Below, piece by piece: positions 28,624 through 36,108 of a DNA stretch of 64,000 nucleotides. Made by a program: the position numbers and the translations under genes. Under the pieces are notes generated by a model that was given only the letters and a program-made list of their open reading frames with translations, ran no database searches and had not been told where the DNA came from. Source of the DNA: Rugamonas violacea. GTDB taxonomy: Bacteria > Pseudomonadota > Gammaproteobacteria > Burkholderiales > Burkholderiaceae_D. The DNA is taken from contig NZ_JAEMNU010000051.1 in the NCBI RefSeq assembly GCF_016461825.1, positions 25,640-89,639 of the forward strand, in the 5' to 3' direction. Position 1 is the stretch's first letter. Each line of letters begins with the position of its first letter.

Positions 28624-30108
28624 ATGGACTTCGTCAATCACACGCCGTTTCCCGCCCAAGCGTTTGAAGGCATCGACCAGTACCGGCGGCCCTTCCACGT
28701 CGTGGTGCTGCGCCAGACCCTGAGCTTCGCTGCCGGCATGCTGGAGTATGCGGACGTGCAGGCGCCGCTATGCGAAGGCGATGTCTGCTTTGGCGAACTG
28801 AGTGGAGCTAGCGTGCGCCAGGAATCCGACCTGTGCCACTACAAGCCCAAGTGCGACGTTATCGTCAACGCGACCGCCTATGCGCCACCTGGCAAGCCAC
28901 GGACATGCTTCCCGGTGCGCCTGCGGGTCGCCAAACCGGACACACCGGCGCCGTTACCGCAGCGCCCCCAGGGCTTGAACCAATTTGAGAATGCCGCGCC
29001 CGAGATCATGGCACGCTGGCGAAAAGCGGTTCAGCACGCCGAGCAACATCCCGTTCCGGGTGCGCTACTGATCAACAAAACACTGATCGTCAATGGCCCG
29101 CGCCAGTTCAAAAAAAAGGCGGGCATCACGCTGGGCTTGCACGGCATGCTTCGTCTCTCCACGCTGGGAATGCTGCGGTTCAACCCGTGGAAACTGACCG
29201 ACGCCAAACAGGTCCTAACGCTGCCGCTGCGCTACGAGCATGCCTACGGCGGCGAGTGCCGGATCGGGGCCGGCGATCCGGCCGCGCACCATTTGCCGCA
29301 TAAACAACGCATCGCTCTCGCCGCACGGACCGCACAGCCTGCGCACGACAATGCACCAGTGCGACCGGCGGCCCTGCATTCGGTTTTCGAACCCAATCCA
29401 CGCGGGACCGGATACGTCGAACCGCTCTACCTGCGGGCAACGCGCACCAGAACCATCGCCGCACCGCAGATAGAACAATTTGGCACACCGCTCTGTGCCC
29501 GCCAGTTCTGGCAAGCGCTGCGCGGACGACTGAAAGATGCGGCACAGGGCAAGCCGAGCGCATTCCAACCCGCCGGCTTCGGCATACGCGCCGGCTCGCA
29601 CCCTATCCGGCGCGCGCTCGCCGGCACGGTCGATCAAACCTTCATCAACGGCGACGACGCCCTGCCCACGGATTTCGATTTCGCCTTCTGGAACGCCGCC
29701 CCACCCGATCAACAAACCGATTTCCTGCACGGGAACGAGACGCTTGAGCTCATCAACTTGTGCGCGGCCGACACGCCGGGGGCGACGCCCGACCGCGACG
29801 GCAATACCACGCTGCGGCTAAAGCTGCCGGGCCACGAATGCTTTGTGCTGGGCAGACAAAAGAGCGGCACGCTGTTCCGACAGGCGCTGGCTCTCGATAC
29901 GGTATTGCTCGAACCGGAAGAGCGGACTCTGACCCTGGTGTGGCGCGGCATACTGCCAAAGGACGCAGACGCGCCATTGCGCTGCTGCGAAGCTCGCATG
30001 CATGGCCATGAAGAGCGCGACCTGGCGCAGCGCGAAGTCGATTTTCTGGACCGCAGCACCGGCGCAGCCGAATCGACACAGTCGCGTACGGCCGAGGCGC
30101 CGCCATGA
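28624..30108 (+). CDS. DUF2169 protein, adaptor for the PAAR-like effector
   Basis: A 494-aa DUF2169 protein. The diagnostic opening is FVNHTPFPAQAFEGIDQYRRPFHVVVLRQTLSF, followed by ESDLCHYKPKCDVIVNATAYAPPG and later GQEFVLG-like HECFVLGRQKSG. DUF2169 proteins are encoded between VgrG and PAAR-like effectors and act as adaptors or chaperones for loading; they are not structural parts of the tube. The stop overlaps the effector ATG as ATGA. A decayed second copy of its 5' part lies at 33003-33171, about 3 kb downstream. Confidence 0.88.
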   Translation: MDFVNHTPFPAQAFEGIDQYRRPFHVVVLRQTLSFAAGMLEYADVQAPLCEGDVCFGELSGASVRQESDLCHYKPKCDVIVNATAYAPPGKPRTCFPVRLRVAKPDTPAPLPQRPQGLNQFENAAPEIMARWRKAVQHAEQHPVPGALLINKTLIVNGPRQFKKKAGITLGLHGMLRLSTLGMLRFNPWKLTDAKQVLTLPLRYEHAYGGECRIGAGDPAAHHLPHKQRIALAARTAQPAHDNAPVRPAALHSVFEPNPRGTGYVEPLYLRATRTRTIAAPQIEQFGTPLCARQFWQALRGRLKDAAQGKPSAFQPAGFGIRAGSHPIRRALAGTVDQTFINGDDALPTDFDFAFWNAAPPDQQTDFLHGNETLELINLCAADTPGATPDRDGNTTLRLKLPGHECFVLGRQKSGTLFRQALALDTVLLEPEERTLTLVWRGILPKDADAPLRCCEARMHGHEERDLAQREVDFLDRSTGAAESTQSRTAEAPP

Positions 30109-31781
30109 GCGACCATCTGAAGTTATCCGACCCAAACGGCGATGTCGAGGTGAGCAAGATCGCCAGCGCATTGGAAGCGGCCGAAGACCAGAAGCGTTTC
30201 GAAGAACTGAAGAAAAATATCCACCGGCTCGAACACCTGGTCGCCGAAAAAGAGCGGCAAGCATGGCGTGCCCACCCATCAAAACAAGCCAACAATAAGA
30301 TCGGCGCGCGCAAGGATTGCGTGTTCAAGGCAAGCTCTTCCGCGCCGTCGTTCAACCTGACACCGGTCGGCCCCAGCATGGTGCCCCGCCCGTATCCGAC
30401 GACCGTTGATCTGTCCAGCAGTGTCAACGTCGCCTCCAACGTCCGCTTCAACGGCAAGCAGGTCTACACGCTGGGCAGTTCGCAGCCAAGCTGCAAAGGC
30501 GACGAGCAAGGCAGCGGCGGTGGCGTCAAATCGGGCACGGTCAACGGGGAAGTCAAACCGGTAGCGGCCAGCAAGTCCGTGCGCGTGGAAGGCGAGCGCG
30601 TGGTCAGGGATGGCGACGCCTGCACCATGAACGGAGGAAACAATCCCGGCATCTACGTCACGGTGCCGCCCACCAGCGGCGCGTCCCCCAAAGACGCGCT
30701 GGCGACCTCGAACCCGCCAGTCAAACTTGAAACGGTGCAAGAGGAATCCGCGTTCAGGCAATGGCTGCATCGGACGGAAGAGCAATTGCGTCAGGCCGCC
30801 CATCATCCGGTGGAAGCGGTCAAAGGCGCGGCCAAGGGCGTAGCCAACATTCCTTCGCATATTTCCGAACTGCTGTTGAAAGCCGCCGCCGAACAGCGTG
30901 CCACTGAATTGGATCAATCGGCCGCGACGCAAGCCACATTCGGATGGGCTGAGGCGACAAAAACGCTGTCTGACATGGCGGCGGAAACCAAGCGGCTGGG
31001 CGCGAACATTGACGTACCAAAACTCAAGATGGAAAATCCTGCGCAGGAGGGTGGCGATGTGATCGCCACGGCCATTCAGCTGTTCGCCGGCGGCGCCGGG
31101 ATAATCAAGAGCGCGGCGCAGCGCGTTCTGACGCTGGGCAAGGCCGGGGACGCCGCGCGCGTCGCAGGTACCGGTGGCAAGGCCGCGAAAGGTGCGACCG
31201 AGACAAGCACCGTTGGCGGCGCGGAACCAACAGTTGCGCCAGCTAGTCAGACAGGGGATGGTGTCCGCGTCGCAATGAGTTCGGCAGCGCTTCGACGTAC
31301 GTATCTGAATGAAAAATTGGGGCGAACCGGCAACCTCAACCTCGACATTAACATTCGTGGAAACCAGCAAACCGCTACCAATTTCTTCCTATCCCAAGGC
31401 GTCCCAGAGGAATCTATCCCGTCGTACATGACAGGAATTGACTTTACCAAACCTGTTGAATTACAAACCTTAGGTTCCGAAAAGCAACTCTGGCAATATC
31501 AAACACCGGGAGCACCGCAAGGAAACTGGTACTCTCTGAGTCCATCGGTAAAACCTACCGAATTAGGAATCAGTCCCCTCGGCTTCAATCGAGCCACCCA
31601 AACCGTGGAGCCAAAAGTACTCAATTTATACAAGACAACTCAACCAACAACTGTACTACGAAGCACTTCGGCGAAGGTAGAAGATTTTTGGTCAGTAAAA
31701 GAGCAATCGTATCCTACGACGGGTGGTGCTCGACAACTATTTTCAACAAAAAAATCGGTGTTTTCCCCTGAATCACAATAA
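30105..31781 (+). CDS. T6SS effector: PAAR-like (DUF4150) domain with Tse6-like NAD(P) glycohydrolase toxin
   Basis: A 558-aa specialised effector. Residues 1-60 are charged and helical. A PAAR-like DUF4150 domain spans about 70-185, with VPRPYPTTVDL, GDEQGSGGGVKSGT, SVRVEGERVVRDGD and MNGGNNPG. A helical linker follows (about 205-375), including a Gly/Ala stretch at 323-337 too weak for a confident membrane span. The toxin tip covers about 385-558: GNWYSLSP, PTELGIS, VLRSTSAKVEDFWS, GGARQLFS. This matches the polymorphic toxin 46/Tse6 pattern as I remember it. Gln464 and Asp527 are 63 residues apart, the spacing of the two residues reported as critical in Tse6 (Q333, D396). Base composition becomes visibly more AT-rich from about 31260. 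NAD(P) depletion in the target cell is the inferred action. Confidence 0.72.
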   Translation: MSDHLKLSDPNGDVEVSKIASALEAAEDQKRFEELKKNIHRLEHLVAEKERQAWRAHPSKQANNKIGARKDCVFKASSSAPSFNLTPVGPSMVPRPYPTTVDLSSSVNVASNVRFNGKQVYTLGSSQPSCKGDEQGSGGGVKSGTVNGEVKPVAASKSVRVEGERVVRDGDACTMNGGNNPGIYVTVPPTSGASPKDALATSNPPVKLETVQEESAFRQWLHRTEEQLRQAAHHPVEAVKGAAKGVANIPSHISELLLKAAAEQRATELDQSAATQATFGWAEATKTLSDMAAETKRLGANIDVPKLKMENPAQEGGDVIATAIQLFAGGAGIIKSAAQRVLTLGKAGDAARVAGTGGKAAKGATETSTVGGAEPTVAPASQTGDGVRVAMSSAALRRTYLNEKLGRTGNLNLDINIRGNQQTATNFFLSQGVPEESIPSYMTGIDFTKPVELQTLGSEKQLWQYQTPGAPQGNWYSLSPSVKPTELGISPLGFNRATQTVEPKVLNLYKTTQPTTVLRSTSAKVEDFWSVKEQSYPTTGGARQLFSTKKSVFSPESQ

Positions 31782-31793
31782 TTTGGTGGAGCT

Positions 31794-32069
31794 ATGAGCG
31801 CAATAGAAACTGTAACTAAAGCTTTGGAACTTGCTCGCGCCCGTTTAAATACAGCGCCAGCTTTCGAAATATTTTCTTCGATTGTCAAACAATTGGAATA
31901 TTTTCTGGCGGTATTGAATGGGAATGAACGGGACAAATCTCGACTGAAAAATATTATCGTTGGCCATTTTGCAGTCAGGGAATTTGAGGAAAGTGACCCA
32001 GAATTTGCAAAGGCATTAATTGCAGTCCAAACAATAGCCTCTAAAATGGCAAAAGGACTGAAAATATGA
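31794..32069 (+). CDS. Tsi6-like immunity protein
   Basis: A 91-aa acidic-to-neutral helical protein encoded 12 bp after the effector, the standard immunity position. The second half (LKNIIVGHFAVREFEESDPEFAKALIA...GLK) resembles the Tsi6 family from Pseudomonas aeruginosa as I recall it, including the AVREF-E-DPE core and the GLK end. It is AT-rich like the toxin tip, so both probably arrived together. It should bind and block the toxin domain in the producing cell. No signal peptide is present, fitting a cytosolic toxin. Confidence 0.72.
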   Translation: MSAIETVTKALELARARLNTAPAFEIFSSIVKQLEYFLAVLNGNERDKSRLKNIIVGHFAVREFEESDPEFAKALIAVQTIASKMAKGLKI

Positions 32070-32107
32070 AAATAGGTTGGCAAATGTTATGGCCACCTCT
32101 AAAAACC

Positions 32108-32185
32108 GTCATTCCCGCGCAAGCGGGAATCCATACCCCGCATGTCCATTGGCTCAGCATGGGTTCCCGCCTACGCGGGAACGAC
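32108..32185. repeat. REP-like palindromic doublet, family A, copy 2
   Basis: Two inverted arms (GTCATTCCCGCGCAAGCGGGAAT and its relative ending CGCCTACGCGGGAACGAC) flank a conserved centre reading ccataccccgcatgtccattggctcagcat. The same centre occurs in opposite orientation at about 62548-62580. This is the most complete copy in the window and it marks the boundary between the intact effector cassette and the decayed region. Confidence 0.8.
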
Positions 32186-32225
32186 AATTTGGTGGTTTTT
32201 CGAAGTGCCCTTATTGGATGGAAAA

Positions 32226-32365
32226 ATGATGGATCTTGAAATTCAGGTTGACACCGGAGATATTCTTGTTGATGGAAAAAAATACTGCCTGCCAAAATGG
32301 CTGATTTCTTGCTTTCCTCGAACGGATTGGCTATTCCGTTTCCGGTGGGGAATGACATTCGGCAT
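32226..32365 (+). pseudogene. Short coding fragment of unknown family
   Basis: Two adjacent ATGs open a frame reading MMDLEIQVDTGDILVDGKK then about 20 more plausible residues (YCLPKWLISCFPRTDWLFRF). After roughly residue 45 the frame runs into DNA that is the antisense of an oxygenase remnant, so the native 3' part has been lost. The fragment is AT-rich like the toxin/immunity genes. It may be the 5' end of another immunity gene, but nothing identifies it. Confidence 0.35.
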
Positions 32366-32394
32366 CATGGTCAAGCGCCCCACCAATACCGCTC

Positions 32395-32725
32395 TTAGGC
32401 GGCGTCGCGGAAGAGCAAGTCCAGCGTGCCGCCGGCCGGGCAAGCAGCCGGCTCATGCCGTGCCGTATGTTGACGCGGTGGACACCGCGCTCGCCCGACA
32501 CCGGCCGTTGCGCCACCGGGAGGTCCAACGCTCGCCGCGCTGCGGCGGCACCACCTTGGCGCGCGACTACATGCGCGGACGCTGTTCGGTCTGCACGAAA
32601 TGACCGCCGTCGAAGTCCTCTCCCGCTTGTGACTGCAGCACCTCCATTTGCAAGGTAAACTCCAGATCGCCATACGTCTCCTGGTGCAGGCGGTTGTAGT
32701 CGCCGCCAGAATGGGCTTGGAAAAT
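32395..32725 (-). pseudogene. Decayed 2OG-Fe(II) oxygenase (prolyl-hydroxylase type) remnant
   Basis: On the minus strand, three frames in succession give pieces of one family. The first reads HSGGDYNRLHQETYGDLEF, then FDGGHFVQTEQRPRM and a TAG at 32569-32567. The second reads PVSGERGVHRVNIRHGMSRLL. The third ends GGTLDLLFRDAA and a stop. Order and spacing match the C-terminal half of 2OG-Fe(II) oxygenases, whose His-x-Asp iron site corresponds to the LHQETYGD region. The N-terminal half is missing. At least two frame changes and one nonsense codon make it non-functional. Family identification is from memory of the pattern. Confidence 0.65.
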
Positions 32726-32743
32726 AGGCGAAGGTAAATTGCA

Positions 32744-33001
32744 ATGAAAGAACTTATAAAATTGCTACCGTGCGACTGTGAAGTTACGTGAGAATCTGGA
32801 GCATTTTCAGGCTGGGCTGATTTCGACAAATTTTCACAGGTACTAAAGACGGGAATGGTATTTTCACAAGTTCCTGTCGAGGTACCTTACTCAAACGTTG
32901 GATTAGTGGAAAGTTGGTACCAGTGTCGAAAATGCCAAAGAAATTGGCGGTTGGTAGAACCCGATCCGCCATTTCCTGGCTTATGGACAATAGTGGCCTG
33001 A
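32744..33001 (+). pseudogene. Immunity-like small gene interrupted by one in-frame TGA
   Basis: From the ATG at 32744 the frame reads MKELIKLLPCDCEVT, then TGA (32789-32791), then continues without further stops for 69 codons to a TGA at 32999-33001. The downstream part contains FSGWADFDKFSQVLKTGM and then SWYQCRKCQRNWRLVEPD followed by PPFPGLW. The paired CxxC and WRLVEPD pattern recalls small immunity proteins found after polymorphic toxins, a low-confidence recollection. Reinitiation at the internal ATG after KTG would give about 45 residues. It sits directly before a DUF2169 fragment. Confidence 0.5.
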
Positions 33002-33002
33002 A

Positions 33003-33171
33003 GCTGCCCCAGACCCTGAGCTTCGCCGCCAACATGCAGGAGCGGGGAGTAAGCCGACGTGCAGACGCCACTGTTCGAAGGCGATGTCTGCTTTAGCGAA
33101 ATGAGCGGCGCTGGCATGCGCCAGGAGTCCGACCTGTGCCACCACAAGTCCAAGCGCGACATTTAAATTCC
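33003..33171 (+). pseudogene. Fragment of a second DUF2169 gene
   Basis: This stretch aligns by eye with 28708-28870 of the intact DUF2169 gene. Shared blocks are CAGACCCTGAGCTTCGC, GAAGGCGATGTCTGCTTT, CGCCAGGA-TCCGACCTGTGCCAC and ACAAG-CCAAG. It corresponds to about residues 28-80. A frameshift lies near 33045 and the copy ends abruptly at about 33170, 70 bp before tssJ. It is therefore a truncated, non-coding remnant. Confidence 0.75.
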
Positions 33172-33241
33172 CCTCACTTGCGCCCACGCAAACACCTGCT
33201 CCACAGCATCAGATTTAATGATGGGATCGCCTGGAGAAACC

Positions 33242-33838
33242 ATGACTCTACCCATTCGGACACCACTGGCCATCATGGCTGCGCTGCTGGCCCTCAGCGG
33301 TTGTGCGGCCGGCTCTATCGCCGGGGCGGCGCTGGAGATGGTCGGCATCAAGAGGACGCCCGAGCTGTCTGACTCGCAAAAGCCGGCGCGCAATGTCGCC
33401 ATCAAACTGCACGCCGGCGACACCCTCAATACCGACGCCTCCGGCCACTCGCTCGCCCTGGTCGCCCGCATCTACAAACTCAGACAAGCGGCCACGTTTC
33501 AGCAAGTCTCGTACAACAGTTTCCTCAACGCCCACACCGAGCACGAGCTGCTGGGCGCCGACCTGCTCGAGGTCAAGGAAGTGCTGCTGATTCCCGGCCA
33601 GCGCTACGAGGTCGTCGAGAAGGTGTCCCGCGAGGCGTATTTCATCGGTGTGGTGGCGCTGTTTCGCGCGCCGGCGGAGCAACGCTGGCGCCTGGCGTTC
33701 GCCGCCAACGACGCCGAACAAGGCGGCATCACCATCGGCGCCCACGCCTGCGCCCTGAGCGTGGGCACCGGCGCGGCGGCGTTCAACGGCAACGGCAACG
33801 AAATCGGCAAGCCGCTGTCATCCATCCATTGTCAATGA
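33242..33838 (+). CDS. tssJ: T6SS outer-membrane lipoprotein TssJ
   Basis: A 198-aa lipoprotein anchoring the TssJLM membrane complex to the outer membrane. The signal peptide ends in the lipobox ALSGC, and the mature part shows the TssJ beta-sandwich pattern: VAIKLHAGDTLNTDASGHSLALVARIYKL, FLNAHTEHELLGADLLEVKEVLLIPGQ and YFIGVVALFRAPAEQRWRLAF. GGAGAAACC precedes the ATG at 33242; eight upstream in-frame codons are not needed. It resumes the core T6SS genes after the degraded region and is followed by tssK. Confidence 0.92.
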   Translation: MTLPIRTPLAIMAALLALSGCAAGSIAGAALEMVGIKRTPELSDSQKPARNVAIKLHAGDTLNTDASGHSLALVARIYKLRQAATFQQVSYNSFLNAHTEHELLGADLLEVKEVLLIPGQRYEVVEKVSREAYFIGVVALFRAPAEQRWRLAFAANDAEQGGITIGAHACALSVGTGAAAFNGNGNEIGKPLSSIHCQ

Positions 33839-33858
33839 GTCTGGTCTATGGAGGCGGT

Positions 33859-35205
33859 ATGAATATTCCTTCGAAGGTGCTGTGGGCGGACGGGCTGGAC
33901 CTGTCGCCGCAAATTTTTCAGCAGCAAGACCGCTATCACGAAGCGCGCCTGCACCAGACCGCCAAGGCGCTGCATCCCTACACTTGGGGCGTGCGCAAGT
34001 TGGCGATCGACACGAAATTGCTGCTCAGTGGCACGCTGCGCCTGCTGGAGCTGTCCGCCGTGTTTCCGGAAGGTGAGATGTGCGATGCGCCGGCCAGCGA
34101 TCCCCTGCCCGCCGGCGTCGATCTGGCCGTGCTCGGCGGCGACGTGCAAACGGTCACTTATTACGCCGCCCTGCCCTGGCTGACGCCGGGTGGCGGCAAT
34201 ATGGCGGCCGCCGGCGAGCAGCGCCGCGGCGCGCGTTTCTGCGCGGCGACGCGGGATACCGCGGACTTGTTTACGCAGGGGGTGGGCGAGCAGCTCAGCT
34301 ATCTGCAAGCGGCGGTGCGGCTGGTGTCGGACCAGGAACCGCTGGGCGCCTATGAGCGCTTCCCCCTCGTGCGCCTGCGTCGCGCGGTGTCCGGCGGCTT
34401 CGAGCTGGACCCGTCGTTCGTCGCGCCCAGCCTGTCGCTGGACGGCGCGCCGGCGCTGGTGACGCTGCTGGAGCAGCTGATGGAGGCGTTGGAGGCGAAG
34501 GTCAAATCCTTGCAGGGCAATTTGCGCGAACCGACCCGCAATGTGATCGAGTTCCGCAGCGGCGATGTGTCCTCGTTCTGGTTGCTGCACTCGATCAGCA
34601 CGGCGGCGGCGGCGCTGACGCATTATGTGCGCAATCGCGGCATGCATCCGGAGCGGCTGTTCGAGGCTCTGCTGGGCCTGGCCGGCTCGCTGATGACCTA
34701 TTCGAAAACCTATGCGCTGACCGACCTGCCGACCTATGAGCATGAGAACACGGGCGACTGCTTCGGCAAACTGGACGGCATCGTCCGCGACCTGCTGGAG
34801 ACCGTCATTTCGGCGCGCTACTTCGCCATCGCGCTGGAGGAGCTCAAGCCGGGCTTCCAGCTGGGCAAACTCGATTCCGGCAAGATCGACCAGAACACCG
34901 CCCTGTATCTGGCCGTCAGCGCTTCGATGCCGGCGCTGGAGCTGGTCGACGTCATTCCGCAGCGCATCAAGATCGGCGCGCCCAGCGATGTCGAGCAGTT
35001 CGTGCTGTCGGCTTTGCCGGGCGTCAAGCTCAGCCATGCGCCCCAGGTGCCGGCGGCCATCCCGGTGCGGCCGGAAACCTATTACTTTTCGCTCGACAGC
35101 CGCAGCGCGCTGTACGAGCACATGCTGAAGGCCCAGGCGATCTCGATCTACGCCCCGTCCGGCATGCCGGACCTGCGCCTTGAACTGGTCGCGGTGGCGG
35201 CATGA
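33859..35205 (+). CDS. tssK: T6SS baseplate-membrane complex linker TssK
   Basis: A 448-aa TssK, trimeric connector between baseplate and the TssJLM complex. It begins MNIPSKVLWADGLDLSPQIFQQQDRYHEARLHQ, the invariant family start with W-x-G-x-x-L-x-P-Q-x-F-Q, and carries YERFPLVRLRRA and a C-terminal domain with PSGMPDLRLELVAV. GGAGGCGGT precedes the ATG at 33859; a frame-equivalent earlier ATG at 33829 overlaps tssJ. The stop overlaps tssL as ATGA. Confidence 0.94.
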   Translation: MNIPSKVLWADGLDLSPQIFQQQDRYHEARLHQTAKALHPYTWGVRKLAIDTKLLLSGTLRLLELSAVFPEGEMCDAPASDPLPAGVDLAVLGGDVQTVTYYAALPWLTPGGGNMAAAGEQRRGARFCAATRDTADLFTQGVGEQLSYLQAAVRLVSDQEPLGAYERFPLVRLRRAVSGGFELDPSFVAPSLSLDGAPALVTLLEQLMEALEAKVKSLQGNLREPTRNVIEFRSGDVSSFWLLHSISTAAAALTHYVRNRGMHPERLFEALLGLAGSLMTYSKTYALTDLPTYEHENTGDCFGKLDGIVRDLLETVISARYFAIALEELKPGFQLGKLDSGKIDQNTALYLAVSASMPALELVDVIPQRIKIGAPSDVEQFVLSALPGVKLSHAPQVPAAIPVRPETYYFSLDSRSALYEHMLKAQAISIYAPSGMPDLRLELVAVAA

Positions 35206-35984
35206 GGCCGCTGATCGAACGGCGCGCCTTGCCGCATCTGCTGGGTGGCCAGCGGCGCGGCCCGGCGCCGGACGCCGGCCATCAACCGTCGCTGCTGGAC
35301 TTGCTGCACGAGGGTTTCTACGCCGTCTTCATGCTCAAGAACGGCGCCACGCCGCCCGACGAGGCGACCTTCCTCGACAAGATCCGCCAGTTCCTGGCCG
35401 AGTTCGACACCAAGGCGCGCAAGCTGCAGGCCCACGGCGACGATATCGAGGCGGCCAAATACGCGTATTGCGCGGCGCTCGACGAGGTCATCCTGTCGTC
35501 GACCTTCCCCATCCGGCCGACCTGGGAGCGGCGGCCGCTGCAACTGGCGCTGTTTGGCGAGCAACTGGCCGGCCAGCATTTCTTCGACCGGCTGGAGGCG
35601 CTGCGCGGCAAGGGCGGCGTGCGCGTGCAGGCGCTGCAGGTGTTCCACATGTGCTTGCTGATGGGGTTTCGCGGCCGTTTCGCGCTCGACGACAGCGACA
35701 AGCTGAACAATATGGCGGCGCGCCTGGGCGACGAAATCGCCCATATCAAGGGCAAGAGCCGGGGCTTCGCGCCGCAGGCCGAACGGCCGGACCAGATCGT
35801 CAACAAGTTGCGCAGCGACTTGCCGCTGTGGGCGTTGGCCAGCGTGTTCGCGCTGATCGGGCTGGGCAGCTATGTCGGGCTGAACTCGTCGCTGAACCGG
35901 ACCACGCAAACCAGCATGGCCGCCTATGCCGACCTGGTCAAGCTGGCGCCCCAGCCGGCCAACGTGACCATCACCCTGCCCTGA
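35202..35984 (+). CDS. tssL: T6SS inner-membrane protein TssL (DotU type)
   Basis: A 260-aa TssL. The cytoplasmic hook domain includes LLDLLHEGFYAVFMLKNG, AKYAYCAALDEVILSS and LFGEQLAGQHFFDRLEALR, followed by one C-terminal transmembrane helix (about 207-228, PLWALASVFALIGLGSYVGL). There is no peptidoglycan-binding OmpA domain, so that function must come from another protein; the BON/OmpA protein encoded nearby is a good candidate. It is coupled to tssK by an ATGA overlap. Confidence 0.93.
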   Translation: MRPLIERRALPHLLGGQRRGPAPDAGHQPSLLDLLHEGFYAVFMLKNGATPPDEATFLDKIRQFLAEFDTKARKLQAHGDDIEAAKYAYCAALDEVILSSTFPIRPTWERRPLQLALFGEQLAGQHFFDRLEALRGKGGVRVQALQVFHMCLLMGFRGRFALDDSDKLNNMAARLGDEIAHIKGKSRGFAPQAERPDQIVNKLRSDLPLWALASVFALIGLGSYVGLNSSLNRTTQTSMAAYADLVKLAPQPANVTITLP

Positions 35985-36037
35985 ACGCGGCCACGCCCGC
36001 CATTGCCGCCGCGCCAAACAAGCCCACAGGCATAAAT

Positions 36038-36100
36038 CCGGGGTCTGACCCCCGGGGGTCTGACCCCGGCTCTGCGCCTTTGGGTGATTTTTGTAGCCGC
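36038..36100. repeat. Dispersed palindromic repeat, family B, copy 2
   Basis: CCGGGGTCTGACCC and GGGTCTGACCCCGG flank a short GC spacer and are followed by the same tail as copy 1 at 52-115 (ctctgcgcctttgggtgatttttgtagccgcc). It lies between the convergent ends of tssL and the OmpA-like gene. Confidence 0.75.
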
Positions 36101-36108
36101 CGCCGCCC

